Assembly (NCBI GenBank): GCA_020217165.1
Contig: JAIWOE010000139.1
Span: forward strand, 1 to 10,011
DNA from: Desulfovibrio sp.
GTDB taxonomy: Bacteria; Desulfobacterota; Desulfovibrionia; Desulfovibrionales; Desulfovibrionaceae
Direction of reading: 5' to 3'
Length of the DNA: 10,011 nucleotides
Shown here: positions 1 to 7,089 of the stretch, one piece after another
Numbering within the stretch: the first letter of the stretch is position 1
Layout of the letters: each line of letters begins with the position of its first letter
The notes under the pieces: model-generated
The model's input: only the letters and a program-made list of their open reading frames with translations
Database searches by the model: none
What the model was told of the DNA's origin: nothing
Made by a program: the position numbers and the translations under genes

Positions 1-1
1 C

Positions 2-613
2 CTGGGCCACGTGCGGATGCTGGAGGAACGCGGCTTTTACGAGACGAAAATCTCCCTCAAGTCCTCCAGTGTGCAGCATACCATCGAGGCGTACATGCTC
101 CTGGCCAGCCAGTGCGACTATCCCCTGCACATCGGCGTCACCGAAGCCGGCACCCTGGTGCGCGGCTCGGTCAAGTCGTCCGTGGGGCTGGGGGTGTTGC
201 TGTGGCACGGCATCGGGGACACCCTGCGTGTCTCCCTGACCCATGATCCCGTGGCCGAACCCGGCGTGGCCTGGGAGATTCTGCGCGCCCTGGGCCTGGG
301 CGCCCGCGGGCCGGAGCTGGTGAGCTGCCCCACCTGCGGGCGTACGGAAATCGGACTCATCCCCCTGGCTGAGGCCGTGGAGGCCCGCCTGCGGGAAGTG
401 GAAGCGCCCATCACCGTGGCCGTGATGGGGTGCGTGGTGAACGGCCCCGGGGAGGCCCGGGAGGCGGATATTGGCCTGGCCGGCGGGCGGGACAAGGGAG
501 TCATCTTCCGCAAGGGCAAGGTGGTGCGCGCCGTCCGCGGCGGCGACAACCTCCTGCCGGCATTCCTGGAAGAACTGGACGCTCTGCTCGAAGAACGCCG
601 GCACACCCTGTAA
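2..613 (+). CDS. ispG: 4-hydroxy-3-methylbut-2-enyl diphosphate synthase, C-terminal part (5' end outside window)
   Basis: IspG (GcpE) is a cytoplasmic iron-sulfur enzyme that reductively converts 2-C-methyl-D-erythritol 2,4-cyclodiphosphate to HMBPP, the penultimate step of the MEP isoprenoid pathway. The visible 203 residues, roughly the last 55% of the usual length, include the KISLKSS segment near the window edge and the C-terminal 4Fe-4S domain. All expected cluster ligands are present: Cys codons at 326-328 and 335-337 in SCPTCGR, Cys at 431-433 and Glu at 452-454 in GCVVNGPGE. The frame is open to the left edge and ends at TAA 611-613. proS follows after 22 bases on the same strand, so the two are probably cotranscribed. 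The 5' end and promoter are not visible. Identification is secure because the Cys-Cys-Cys-Glu arrangement is specific to this family. Confidence 0.97.
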   Translation: MGHVRMLEERGFYETKISLKSSSVQHTIEAYMLLASQCDYPLHIGVTEAGTLVRGSVKSSVGLGVLLWHGIGDTLRVSLTHDPVAEPGVAWEILRALGLGARGPELVSCPTCGRTEIGLIPLAEAVEARLREVEAPITVAVMGCVVNGPGEAREADIGLAGGRDKGVIFRKGKVVRAVRGGDNLLPAFLEELDALLEERRHTL

Positions 614-635
614 CCCAGTGTCTTGGAAGTGCATC

Positions 636-2369
636 ATGAAAATGACCGCCCTGTACGTCCCCACCCTCAAGGAAGCCCCCGGCGACGCCGAAGTCGTCAG
701 TCATAAACTGCTGGTTCGCGCGGGCTTCATCCGCAAGCTCACCTCGGGGATTTACGTCTACCTGCCCATGGCCTGGCGCGCCCTGAACAAGATCAGCACT
801 GTGGTTCGCGAAGAGATGACCCGCGCCGGCGCCCAGGAAATCCTCATGCCCACGGTCCAGCCCGGGGACCTCTGGAAGGAAACCGGCCGCTGGGAATTCT
901 ATGGCAAGGAGCTGCTGCGCTTCAAGGATCGTCACGACCGGGACTATTGCCTGGGTCCCACGCATGAGGAAGTGGTGACCGATCTGGTGCGCGGGGAGGT
1001 CAAAAGCTACCGCCAACTGCCCCTGAACCTGTTCCAGATCCAGACCAAGTTCCGGGACGAGATTCGCCCCCGCTTTGGCCTCATGCGCGGCCGGGAATTC
1101 ATCATGAAGGATGCCTATTCCTTTGACATGAATGAAGAAGGGGCAGACAAGAGCTACTGGGCCATGCACGGGGCCTACACGCGCATCTTTTCCCGCCTGG
1201 GCCTCACCTTCCGCGCCGTGGAGGCGGACACGGGGTCCATCGGCGGCAATTTCTCCCATGAATTCATGGTGCTGGCAGAAACCGGGGAAGACACCATCGC
1301 CTTTTGCGACCAGTGCGACTGGGCCGCCAACCTGGAAAAAGCCCAGGTGAAGGCCGCCCCTGCCATCCCCGCCCCGCCGGACACTGCCCCTGCGGAAGTC
1401 GTCGCCACACCGGGGGCGCACACCGTGGAGGAAGTGGCCGCCTTCCTGAAGGTGTCGCCCGCGGCCATCGTCAAAACCCTGCTGTTCGACGCCGACGGCG
1501 AGATCGTCGCCGCCCTGGTCCGCGGGGACCGGGAGCTCAATGAAATCAAGCTCAAGAATCATCTGAACGTCGCCACCCTGGCCCTGGCCCTGCCCGAGGT
1601 GGTGGCCGCCGTCACCGGTGCGCCCGTGGGGTTTGCCGGTCCCGTGGGACTCAAGGTGGGCAGAATCATCATCGACCAGGAACTGCAGGGCGCCACCGGC
1701 TGCATTGTGGGCGCCAACCAGGCCGATGCCCACCTGCTGCACGTGGACCTGGCCCGGGACCTGGATCCGGCCATGGTGGCCCATGCCGACCTGCGCATGA
1801 TCACCGCCGAGGATCCCTGTCCTGCCTGCGGCGGCGCGGTTCGCCTGGCCAAGGGCATTGAGGTGGGCCACGTCTTCAAGCTCGGCCTCAAATACTCCGA
1901 GGCCATGGACGCCAAGTTCCTGGACGAGCAGGGCAAGGAGCGGCACATGATCATGGGCTGTTACGGCATTGGCGTGTCGCGCATCCTGGCCGCCTGTATC
2001 GAGCAGAACCACGACGCCGATGGCATCACTTTCCCGCCGCCGGTGTCGCCCTTTGAGGTCGCCGTGCTCTCTCTGGCCGGGAACGACGAAGCCGTGGCCG
2101 CCAAGGCCCAAGAATTGTATGAACTCCTGTGCAACAATCGCATTGATGCCCTGTTGGACGACCGTGCCGAACGCCCCGGCGTGAAGTTCAAGGATGCGGA
2201 CTTGATCGGCATCCCCATGCAGCTGGTGGTGGGCGGCAAGGCCCTGGCCCGGGGCGTGGTGGAAGCGAAAAACCGCCGCACCGGCGAAAAGACTGAGTTG
2301 CCCGTGGAGAACTTCCTCCATGCCTTCTCCGTCTGGCGCCAGGGCGTGATGGACTGCTGGACGTGCTAG
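636..2369 (+). CDS. proS: Prolyl-tRNA synthetase, bacterial type with editing domain
   Basis: This cytoplasmic enzyme charges tRNA-Pro with proline. The 577 residues match the bacterial class II ProRS (E. coli about 572). The start at 636 gives the typical N-terminus ([10 protein letters not shown]) and has GGAAG at 625-629, six bases upstream. The open frame extends further 5' but would overlap ispG. Class II motif 2 lies at about 139-162 ([20 protein letters not shown]) and motif 3 at about 440-452 ([12 protein letters not shown]). The inserted YbaK-like editing domain, which hydrolyses Ala-tRNA-Pro, spans about 230-390. It keeps Lys280 (IVKTLLF, the counterpart of E. coli Lys279) and a GAN motif at 359-361. 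The anticodon-binding domain follows from about 470, with [14 protein letters not shown] at 507-520. Two CxxC pairs (224/227 and 395/398) bracket the editing domain, where E. coli has none. The C-terminus runs past the usual end and finishes in Cys-Trp-Thr-Cys. Confidence 0.97.
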   Translation: MKMTALYVPTLKEAPGDAEVVSHKLLVRAGFIRKLTSGIYVYLPMAWRALNKISTVVREEMTRAGAQEILMPTVQPGDLWKETGRWEFYGKELLRFKDRHDRDYCLGPTHEEVVTDLVRGEVKSYRQLPLNLFQIQTKFRDEIRPRFGLMRGREFIMKDAYSFDMNEEGADKSYWAMHGAYTRIFSRLGLTFRAVEADTGSIGGNFSHEFMVLAETGEDTIAFCDQCDWAANLEKAQVKAAPAIPAPPDTAPAEVVATPGAHTVEEVAAFLKVSPAAIVKTLLFDADGEIVAALVRGDRELNEIKLKNHLNVATLALALPEVVAAVTGAPVGFAGPVGLKVGRIIIDQELQGATGCIVGANQADAHLLHVDLARDLDPAMVAHADLRMITAEDPCPACGGAVRLAKGIEVGHVFKLGLKYSEAMDAKFLDEQGKERHMIMGCYGIGVSRILAACIEQNHDADGITFPPPVSPFEVAVLSLAGNDEAVAAKAQELYELLCNNRIDALLDDRAERPGVKFKDADLIGIPMQLVVGGKALARGVVEAKNRRTGEKTELPVENFLHAFSVWRQGVMDCWTC

Positions 2370-2394
2370 CGGGACGCCTCAGAAGGCCTTTTCC

Positions 2395-3738
2395 ATGAAA
2401 GTCTTTTCCGTCCGGGAGCTGACCACCACCTTGACCGTTCTGCTGGAACGGGAATTCCCGTTCTGCTGGGTGCGCGGGCAGGTGAGCACCCTGTCCCGGC
2501 CGTCCTCGGGGCATGTGTATTTTACCCTCAAGGACGAGGAAGCCGCCCTCAATGTGGTCTGGTTCAAGCACGCCCAGCGCCGCAACGAGGGCGGGGTGGA
2601 CCCCCTCACCGGCGAATGGAAGGAAGCCTCCGGCCAGGATCTGGCCCGCATGCTGGAGACCGGCATGGAGGTTATCTGCGGTGGCGGCCTCACGGTTTAC
2701 GGCCCACGCGGGCAGCATCAGCTGGTGGCAGAATTCGTGGAGGATGTGGGCCTGGGGCGGCTGCACCTGGAGTTCGAGGCCCTCAAGCGTCGCTTTGCCG
2801 GGCTGGGGTGGTTCGCCCAGGAACGCAAGCGCCCCCTGCCAGCGGATCCGGCCCGGGTGGCGGTGATCACCTCGCCCACCGGCGCGGCCCTGCAGGATTT
2901 CCTGCGCCTGGCGCAATCTCGCGGCACCGGCGCCCGCATCCGCGTGCATTCCGTGCTGGTGCAGGGGGACCAGGCCCCGGGGCAGATTGCCCGGGCCATG
3001 CAGGAGGCGAACGCCGACAACTGGGCGCAGGTGATCGTACTCATCCGGGGGGGCGGCTCCCTGGAAGACCTGTGGGCCTTCAACACGGAAGCAGTGGCCG
3101 AAGCCGTGTTCCAGAGCCGGCTGCCCGTGCTGGCCGGCATTGGGCACGAGGTGGACACCACTCTGGCGGACATGATTGCCGACCTGCGCGCCGCCACCCC
3201 CAGCCACGCGGCCCAGCTGCTGTGGCCGGAACGCCGGGACCTGGTGCAAGGCATCGATCTGTTGGAAGCCGCCCTGCGTCGGGCCATGGATCGGACCCTG
3301 GACAGCGCCGTCCGGGAGTTCGCCGCCCTGGAAAGGCAGTTGACCTTGCTCTCCCCCCTGCAGCGCCTGGAGGCGCGGGGACAGGAGGTGGCGGCCCTGG
3401 CCGCGCGCCTGGGGCCGGCCGTACTGCGGCGGCTAGAGGCGGCACACCTTGGGCTGGAGGCCGTCGCCGGGGGCCTGGTCCAGGCCGGGGAGGGCGCCTT
3501 CACCCGTCAGGAACAAGCCTTGGCCAGGGTGGAACTGGCCCTCGAACATCTGAACCCCCACGCGCCCCTGGCCCGGGGCTACAGTCTGGCCACGGTACTA
3601 CGTACGGGCCGATTCCTGCGCAGCATCCGGGACGTGCAGCCCGGCGATGCCCTCACGGTGCTCGTGGCCGATGGCATGGTGCAGACGCGTGTGGAATCAA
3701 GCGCCCCGGGACCATTGGGCGAAGGAGCCTCGTCATGA
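2395..3738 (+). CDS. xseA: Exodeoxyribonuclease VII large subunit
   Basis: XseA is the catalytic subunit of exonuclease VII, which degrades single-stranded DNA from both ends into oligonucleotides and works with several XseB copies in the cytoplasm. The 447 residues compare with 456 in E. coli. The N-terminal OB-fold domain (about 3-120) contains SGHVYFTLKD, and a long helical C-terminal region (about 280-400) is where XseB binds in this family. Catalytic residues described for E. coli (Asp155, Arg205, His238, Asp241) appear with identical spacing as Asp168, Arg218, His251 and Asp254, within ITSPTGAALQD, IRGGGSLEDLW and GIGHEVD. The shift of numbering from -6 at the N-terminus to +13 here implies about 19 extra residues inside the OB domain, around 62-88. 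The ATG at 2395 follows AGAAGG at 2381-2386 and lies 25 bases after proS. Its last base pairs are shared with the xseB start. Confidence 0.96.
   Translation: MKVFSVRELTTTLTVLLEREFPFCWVRGQVSTLSRPSSGHVYFTLKDEEAALNVVWFKHAQRRNEGGVDPLTGEWKEASGQDLARMLETGMEVICGGGLTVYGPRGQHQLVAEFVEDVGLGRLHLEFEALKRRFAGLGWFAQERKRPLPADPARVAVITSPTGAALQDFLRLAQSRGTGARIRVHSVLVQGDQAPGQIARAMQEANADNWAQVIVLIRGGGSLEDLWAFNTEAVAEAVFQSRLPVLAGIGHEVDTTLADMIADLRAATPSHAAQLLWPERRDLVQGIDLLEAALRRAMDRTLDSAVREFAALERQLTLLSPLQRLEARGQEVAALAARLGPAVLRRLEAAHLGLEAVAGGLVQAGEGAFTRQEQALARVELALEHLNPHAPLARGYSLATVLRTGRFLRSIRDVQPGDALTVLVADGMVQTRVESSAPGPLGEGASS
3722..3727 (+). promoter_or_regulatory. Ribosome-binding site for xseB, inside xseA
   Basis: AAGGAG lies seven bases before the xseB ATG at 3735, within the last codons of xseA. 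It fixes the xseB start and shows that XseB translation does not depend on read-through alone. Confidence 0.75.
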
Positions 3739-3953
3739 CCCAGATCCCCCCCCGTGAGACGTTCGAAGCCCGGGCCGCCCGCCTCAAGGAGGTGGTGGCC
3801 GCCCTGGAAAAACCCGAGGTGCCCCTGGAAGAGGCCGTGGCCTTGTATAAGGAAGGTCTGGCCCTGGCCCGGGACTGCCGGCAGCAGCTGGAGCAGGCCC
3901 GGCACGACGTGGAGCTGCTGTCCCGCGAAAGGCAGCCGGAGGCGGATCAATGA
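3735..3953 (+). CDS. xseB: Exodeoxyribonuclease VII small subunit
   Basis: XseB is the small helical subunit that assembles on XseA to make active exonuclease VII. The 72-residue length is normal for the family (about 60-80). The sequence FEARAARLKEVVAALE, then PEVPLEEAVALYKEGLALAR, is the typical XseB pattern of two helices, with the LEEAVALYKEGL element as signature. The start ATG overlaps the xseA stop as ATGA (3735-3738), and the stop overlaps the ispA start in the same way (3950-3953). The frame stays open far upstream through xseA, but only the ATG at 3735 gives a family-length protein with a proper ribosome-binding site. A run of eight C occupies 3746-3753, in codons 4 to 7. A slip there would destroy the gene. 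Confidence 0.95.
   Translation: MTQIPPRETFEARAARLKEVVAALEKPEVPLEEAVALYKEGLALARDCRQQLEQARHDVELLSRERQPEADQ
3938..3942 (+). promoter_or_regulatory. Ribosome-binding site for ispA, inside xseB
   Basis: GGAGG sits seven bases before the ispA ATG at 3950 and is part of the last codons of xseB. It supports the chosen ispA start and coupled translation of the pair. Confidence 0.75.
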
Positions 3954-4867
3954 ACGCCACCACCACCCATCCCATGACCCCCGAAACCATGAAGGGCCTG
4001 CTGGCCCACCGCGCTGCCCAGGTGGAAGCCGCCCTGCGCACCTGCCTGCACCAGGCAGACATCCCCGCGCCCCTGCTGGAAGCCATGGAATACAGCCTGC
4101 ACGCCGGGGGCAAGCGCCTGCGGCCCGTGCTGTGTCTCACGGCAGCCTCCCTCTTTGGCCTTTCGCCCGAGGCGGTTCTGCCCTTTGCCTGTGGTATTGA
4201 GTGCATCCACACCTATTCCCTCATCCATGACGATCTTCCGGCCATGGACAATGATGACCTGCGCCGCGGCAAGCCCACCAATCACAAGGTCTTTGGCGAG
4301 GCCACGGCCATCCTGGCTGGCGACGGCCTGCTCACCGAGGCCTTTCGCCTCATGGGACGCACCAGGGGCGTGGCGGCGGAGAACCTGCTCCAGGCCATAT
4401 CCACCATGGCCACCGCCGCCGGTGCCGCGGGCATGGTGGGCGGCCAGACCCTGGACATGGCCTACGAACAGCGCACGGACATCACCTTGCCCCTGCTGCG
4501 GGACATGCATGCCCGCAAAACCGGAGCCCTCATCCGGGCCGCCTGCCATTGCGGGGCCATCCTGGCCGGCGCGCCGGAGGCGGATCAGCACCGCCTGGCC
4601 AGCTACGGCGCCGCCCTGGGGGTGGCGTTCCAAATCGCCGACGATGTGCTGGACGAAGTGGGGGACACTGCCGTCATGGGCAAGTCCGCAGGCAGTGACC
4701 GCCATCGTGGCAAGACCACCTATGTCTCCCTGGTGGGCCTTGCCCAGAGCCGGGATTTGGCCTGTCAGGCTGCGGATGAAGCCGCGGCGCATCTGCAATG
4801 CTACCAGGGCGAGGAGGCGGCCTTCCTCACGGCCTTGTGCCGTTATGTGGTGGACCGGGCCTGTTGA
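3950..4867 (+). CDS. ispA: Farnesyl diphosphate synthase (geranyltranstransferase), short-chain polyprenyl synthase
   Basis: IspA condenses isopentenyl diphosphate with dimethylallyl and geranyl diphosphates to give farnesyl diphosphate, the precursor of undecaprenyl carriers and quinone side chains. The 305 residues match the family (about 300). GGKRLRP is at 53-59. The first aspartate-rich motif is DDLPAMD at 94-100, followed by NDDLRRGKPTNH; the two-residue insertion in this motif is typical of bacterial type II farnesyl synthases. The second motif is DDVLD at 231-235, with GKSAGSD and RGKTTYVSL after it. GGQTLDM at 164-170 is also conserved. TYSLIHDD just before the first motif resembles E. 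coli IspA, which supports a C15 product, although geranylgeranyl synthases of this group look alike. The gene overlaps xseB by four bases. The same xseB-ispA-dxs order is found in many proteobacteria. Confidence 0.94.
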   Translation: MNATTTHPMTPETMKGLLAHRAAQVEAALRTCLHQADIPAPLLEAMEYSLHAGGKRLRPVLCLTAASLFGLSPEAVLPFACGIECIHTYSLIHDDLPAMDNDDLRRGKPTNHKVFGEATAILAGDGLLTEAFRLMGRTRGVAAENLLQAISTMATAAGAAGMVGGQTLDMAYEQRTDITLPLLRDMHARKTGALIRAACHCGAILAGAPEADQHRLASYGAALGVAFQIADDVLDEVGDTAVMGKSAGSDRHRGKTTYVSLVGLAQSRDLACQAADEAAAHLQCYQGEEAAFLTALCRYVVDRAC

Positions 4868-5023
4868 CGGGCTGCGTTGCCCTGGCCAAACTTGAGGGCC
4901 AGGCTTGCAGGCATGACCTTGATTTTTTGTTTTACGTCGCGGCAGAAAGCGCGTAGGCAGGAGCCTTCTGAACCGCTCTTTTTAGTCAGTTGACTATGAT
5001 CCCACCAGGGGCCAACCCGCACC
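4868..5023 (+). promoter_or_regulatory. Gap between ispA and dxs with possible dxs promoter
   Basis: This is the largest gap inside the isoprenoid cluster (156 bases), where the other junctions are 25 bases or less or overlap. It holds the hairpin at 4881-4903, an AT-rich stretch at 4921-4934, a dyad with arms TAGTCA (4983-4988) and TGACTA (4991-4996), and TATGAT at 4995-5000, which matches the -10 consensus at five of six positions. I see no good -35 hexamer 16 to 18 bases upstream. A start of transcription near 5007 would leave only about 17 bases of leader before dxs. The dyad overlapping the -10 element could be an operator. All of this is inference from short matches. Confidence 0.35.
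4881..4903 (+). terminator. Hairpin downstream of ispA, possible weak terminator
   Basis: Seven-base arms CCTGGCC (4881-4887) and GGCCAGG (4897-4903) can pair around a nine-base loop, 13 bases after the ispA stop. A T-rich tract (T6 at 4923-4928, then more T to 4933) begins about 20 bases past the stem, too far for a textbook intrinsic terminator. It may act as a weak terminator or a processing site, or it may do nothing. Confidence 0.35.
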
Positions 5024-6982
5024 ATGACACCACTCTTGCCCGCCATCACCAAGCCCGCAGACCTCGCCCCCCTCGATATTCCCGCCCTGGCCGCCCTGGC
5101 CGCGGAACTCCGGCAGGTGATTATCGACACCGTCTCCAAAAACGGCGGCCACCTGGCCCCGTCCCTGGGCGTGGTGGAACTGAGTATCGCCCTGTGCAAG
5201 GTCTTTGATTTTTCCAAGGATAAACTCATTTGGGACGTGGGCCATCAGGCCTACGCCTACAAGCTCCTGACTGGGCGCCTCAAGGAATTCCATACCCTGC
5301 GTACCCTTGGGGGCCTTTCCGGCTTCCCCAAGCCCTGCGAAAGCCCCTACGACCATTTTGCCGTGGGCCATTCCTCCACATCCATCTCCGCCGGGCTGGG
5401 CATGGCCATGGCCAGGGACCTTGCGGGACGAACCAACAAAGTGGTGGCCGTCATCGGGGATGGTTCCATGACCGCGGGCCTGGCCTTCGAGGGCCTGAAC
5501 CAGGCCGGGCACATGGACCGGGATCTCATTGTCATTCTTAATGACAATGAGATGAGCATCTCCCCCAACGTGGGCGCGCTCTCGTCCTTCCTGTCCCGCA
5601 AGATGAGCTCGCGGTTCATGCAGCAGTTCAAGAAATCCACGGAACAGCTCCTGCGGCAGGTGATGCCCGACTTCAGCCAGGATATCGTGGAATATCTGCG
5701 CCGCAGCGAGTCGTCCTTCCGCAGTTTCGTCACTCCGGGCATGCTCTTTGAGGCCCTGCATTTCGAATACCTCGGCCCCATCGACGGGCACGACCTCAGC
5801 GCCCTGGTGGACGTGCTGGAGCAAGTCAAGGAACTGGAAGGCCCCATTCTGGTCCACGTGCTCACCAAAAAGGGCAAGGGATATCTGCCTGCGGAGCAGA
5901 ATCCCACATATTTTCACGGGGTGGGCTGCTTTGAGCCGGAAACCGGCGAGGCCCTCAAGCACGACGGCTGCGTGCTGCCCACCTACACGGAAGTGTTTGG
6001 GGAGACCCTGTGCAGCCTGGCTAGGCGCAATCCGAATATCATCACCATCACCGCCGCCATGCCCGAAGGCACGGGCCTGGCCTGCTTTGCCAGGCAGCAC
6101 CCCGAACGCTTCGTGGATGTGGGGATTTGTGAACAGCACGCCGTCACCTTTGCCGCGGGCCTGGCTTCCCAGGGCTTCCGGCCGGTGGTGGCCATCTATT
6201 CCACCTTCCTGCAACGCTCCTACGACCAGGTGGTGCACGACGTCTGCCTGCAGAACCTGCCGGTGCTCTTCTGCCTGGACCGTGGCGGATTGGTGGGGGA
6301 GGATGGTCCCACGCACCACGGCGCCTTTGATCTCGCCTACCTGCGTCACATTCCCAATCTGGTGCTCATGGCCCCCAAGGACGAGCCCGAGCTGCAACGC
6401 ATGCTGGCCACGGCCCTGGAACTGAGCGGCCCTGCCGCCATCCGCTATCCCCGCGGCGTGGGCCCCGGGGCGCCAGTGCTGGACGATTCGCGTCCCATTC
6501 CCCCCATCCCCCTGGGGCAGGGGGAACTGCTTCGCGATGGGGCGGACTGCGCGGATTGCTGCATCATCGCCCTGGGCAGCCGGGTCTATCCCGCCCTGGA
6601 GGCGGCGCAGCGGCTGGCCCAGGAAGGCATCGGCTGTGCGGTGCTTAACGCGCGCTTCGTCAAGCCCCTGCCCGAGACCATGCTGGTGGAGGCCGCCACG
6701 CGCTGGCCCCGGCTGCTCATCGTGGAGGAGGGCACCCGCCTGGGCGGCTTTTCCTCCGCCGTCCTGGAGTGTCTGGCGGACCGCGGCGTGCTCTGCCGCG
6801 CCGGCTCCCCCCGCATCAAGCGCCTGGGCCTGCCTGATCGTTTTATCGAACATGGCCCGCAAAAAGCCCTGCGGCAGCGCCTGGGCCTGGACAAGAACGG
6901 CATCGCCGCCGCCGTGCGCGCCCTGGTTCTGGAAACCCAGGAGCCCCAGGAACTCCAGGAAGGGCAGCACCTGGAAACGTAA
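5024..6982 (+). CDS. dxs: 1-deoxy-D-xylulose-5-phosphate synthase
   Basis: Dxs condenses pyruvate with glyceraldehyde 3-phosphate, using thiamine diphosphate, to form 1-deoxyxylulose 5-phosphate, the entry step of the MEP pathway and also a source for thiamine and pyridoxal. The 652 residues are somewhat longer than E. coli (620). The N-terminal cofactor domain has His43 (GGHLAPSLG), GDGSMTAG at 145-152 and NDNEMSIS at 173-180. The linker GPIDGHD is at 251-257. The pyrimidine domain begins near 320, with the catalytic Glu370 in VGICEQHAV and [15 protein letters not shown] at 419-433. The transketolase C-terminal domain follows from about 505. The last 19 residues are a Gln/Glu-rich tail beyond the conserved fold. 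ATG 5024 gives a normal N-terminus; the only purine-rich site, AGGGG at 5007-5011, is 12 bases away, a little far. The gene ends at TAA just before a convergent hairpin. Confidence 0.97.
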   Translation: MTPLLPAITKPADLAPLDIPALAALAAELRQVIIDTVSKNGGHLAPSLGVVELSIALCKVFDFSKDKLIWDVGHQAYAYKLLTGRLKEFHTLRTLGGLSGFPKPCESPYDHFAVGHSSTSISAGLGMAMARDLAGRTNKVVAVIGDGSMTAGLAFEGLNQAGHMDRDLIVILNDNEMSISPNVGALSSFLSRKMSSRFMQQFKKSTEQLLRQVMPDFSQDIVEYLRRSESSFRSFVTPGMLFEALHFEYLGPIDGHDLSALVDVLEQVKELEGPILVHVLTKKGKGYLPAEQNPTYFHGVGCFEPETGEALKHDGCVLPTYTEVFGETLCSLARRNPNIITITAAMPEGTGLACFARQHPERFVDVGICEQHAVTFAAGLASQGFRPVVAIYSTFLQRSYDQVVHDVCLQNLPVLFCLDRGGLVGEDGPTHHGAFDLAYLRHIPNLVLMAPKDEPELQRMLATALELSGPAAIRYPRGVGPGAPVLDDSRPIPPIPLGQGELLRDGADCADCCIIALGSRVYPALEAAQRLAQEGIGCAVLNARFVKPLPETMLVEAATRWPRLLIVEEGTRLGGFSSAVLECLADRGVLCRAGSPRIKRLGLPDRFIEHGPQKALRQRLGLDKNGIAAAVRALVLETQEPQELQEGQHLET

Positions 6983-7022
6983 GCTCGGAAGACTCCCCGG
7001 CAACCACCCAGCAACACGCAGC

Positions 7023-7072
7023 ACGCAAAGCGCCCACTGTCACCGTTACCGGCGGCAGTGGGCGTATTGCGT
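7023..7072. terminator. Strong hairpin between convergent dxs and acyltransferase genes
   Basis: ACGCAA (7023-7028) pairs with TTGCGT (7067-7072), and CGCCCACTG (7031-7039) pairs with CAGTGGGCG (7056-7064), separated by a two-base internal mismatch. The stem is 15 pairs in all. The 16-base loop can form a further small CCG/CGG stem. It lies 40 bases after dxs and 17 bases before the end of the minus-strand acyltransferase gene, so it could stop transcription from both sides. Neither strand shows a T run after the stem, so it is not a classical Rho-independent terminator. Confidence 0.6.
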
Positions 7073-7089
7073 ATACGGATTGACGACGG

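Noticed and set aside
501..2321. 606-codon open frame on the minus strand opposite proS
   Set aside because: Same cause: no recognisable domain, no ribosome-binding site, and the plus strand encodes a complete ProS.
2616..3734. Possible 373-residue N-terminal extension of XseB through xseA
   Set aside because: The extension is Gly/Pro/Arg-rich out-of-frame translation of xseA. The ATG at 3735 with its AAGGAG site gives the normal 72-residue XseB.
3935..4587. 15-base direct repeat GCCGGAGGCGGATCA at 3935-3949 and 4573-4587
   Set aside because: Both copies encode Pro-Glu-Ala-Asp-Gln in coding DNA of similar codon bias. Only the first serves as a ribosome-binding site, so chance is the simplest reading.
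4883..4909. Sigma-54 type promoter (TGGC and TTGC elements) after ispA
   Set aside because: The spacing between the GG and GC elements does not fit the required ten bases in any pairing tried.
4994..7024. 676-codon open frame on the minus strand opposite dxs
   Set aside because: It mirrors dxs almost exactly, its translation is low-complexity Gly/His/Gln-rich with no motif, and such frames are expected opposite genes with G/C at third positions.
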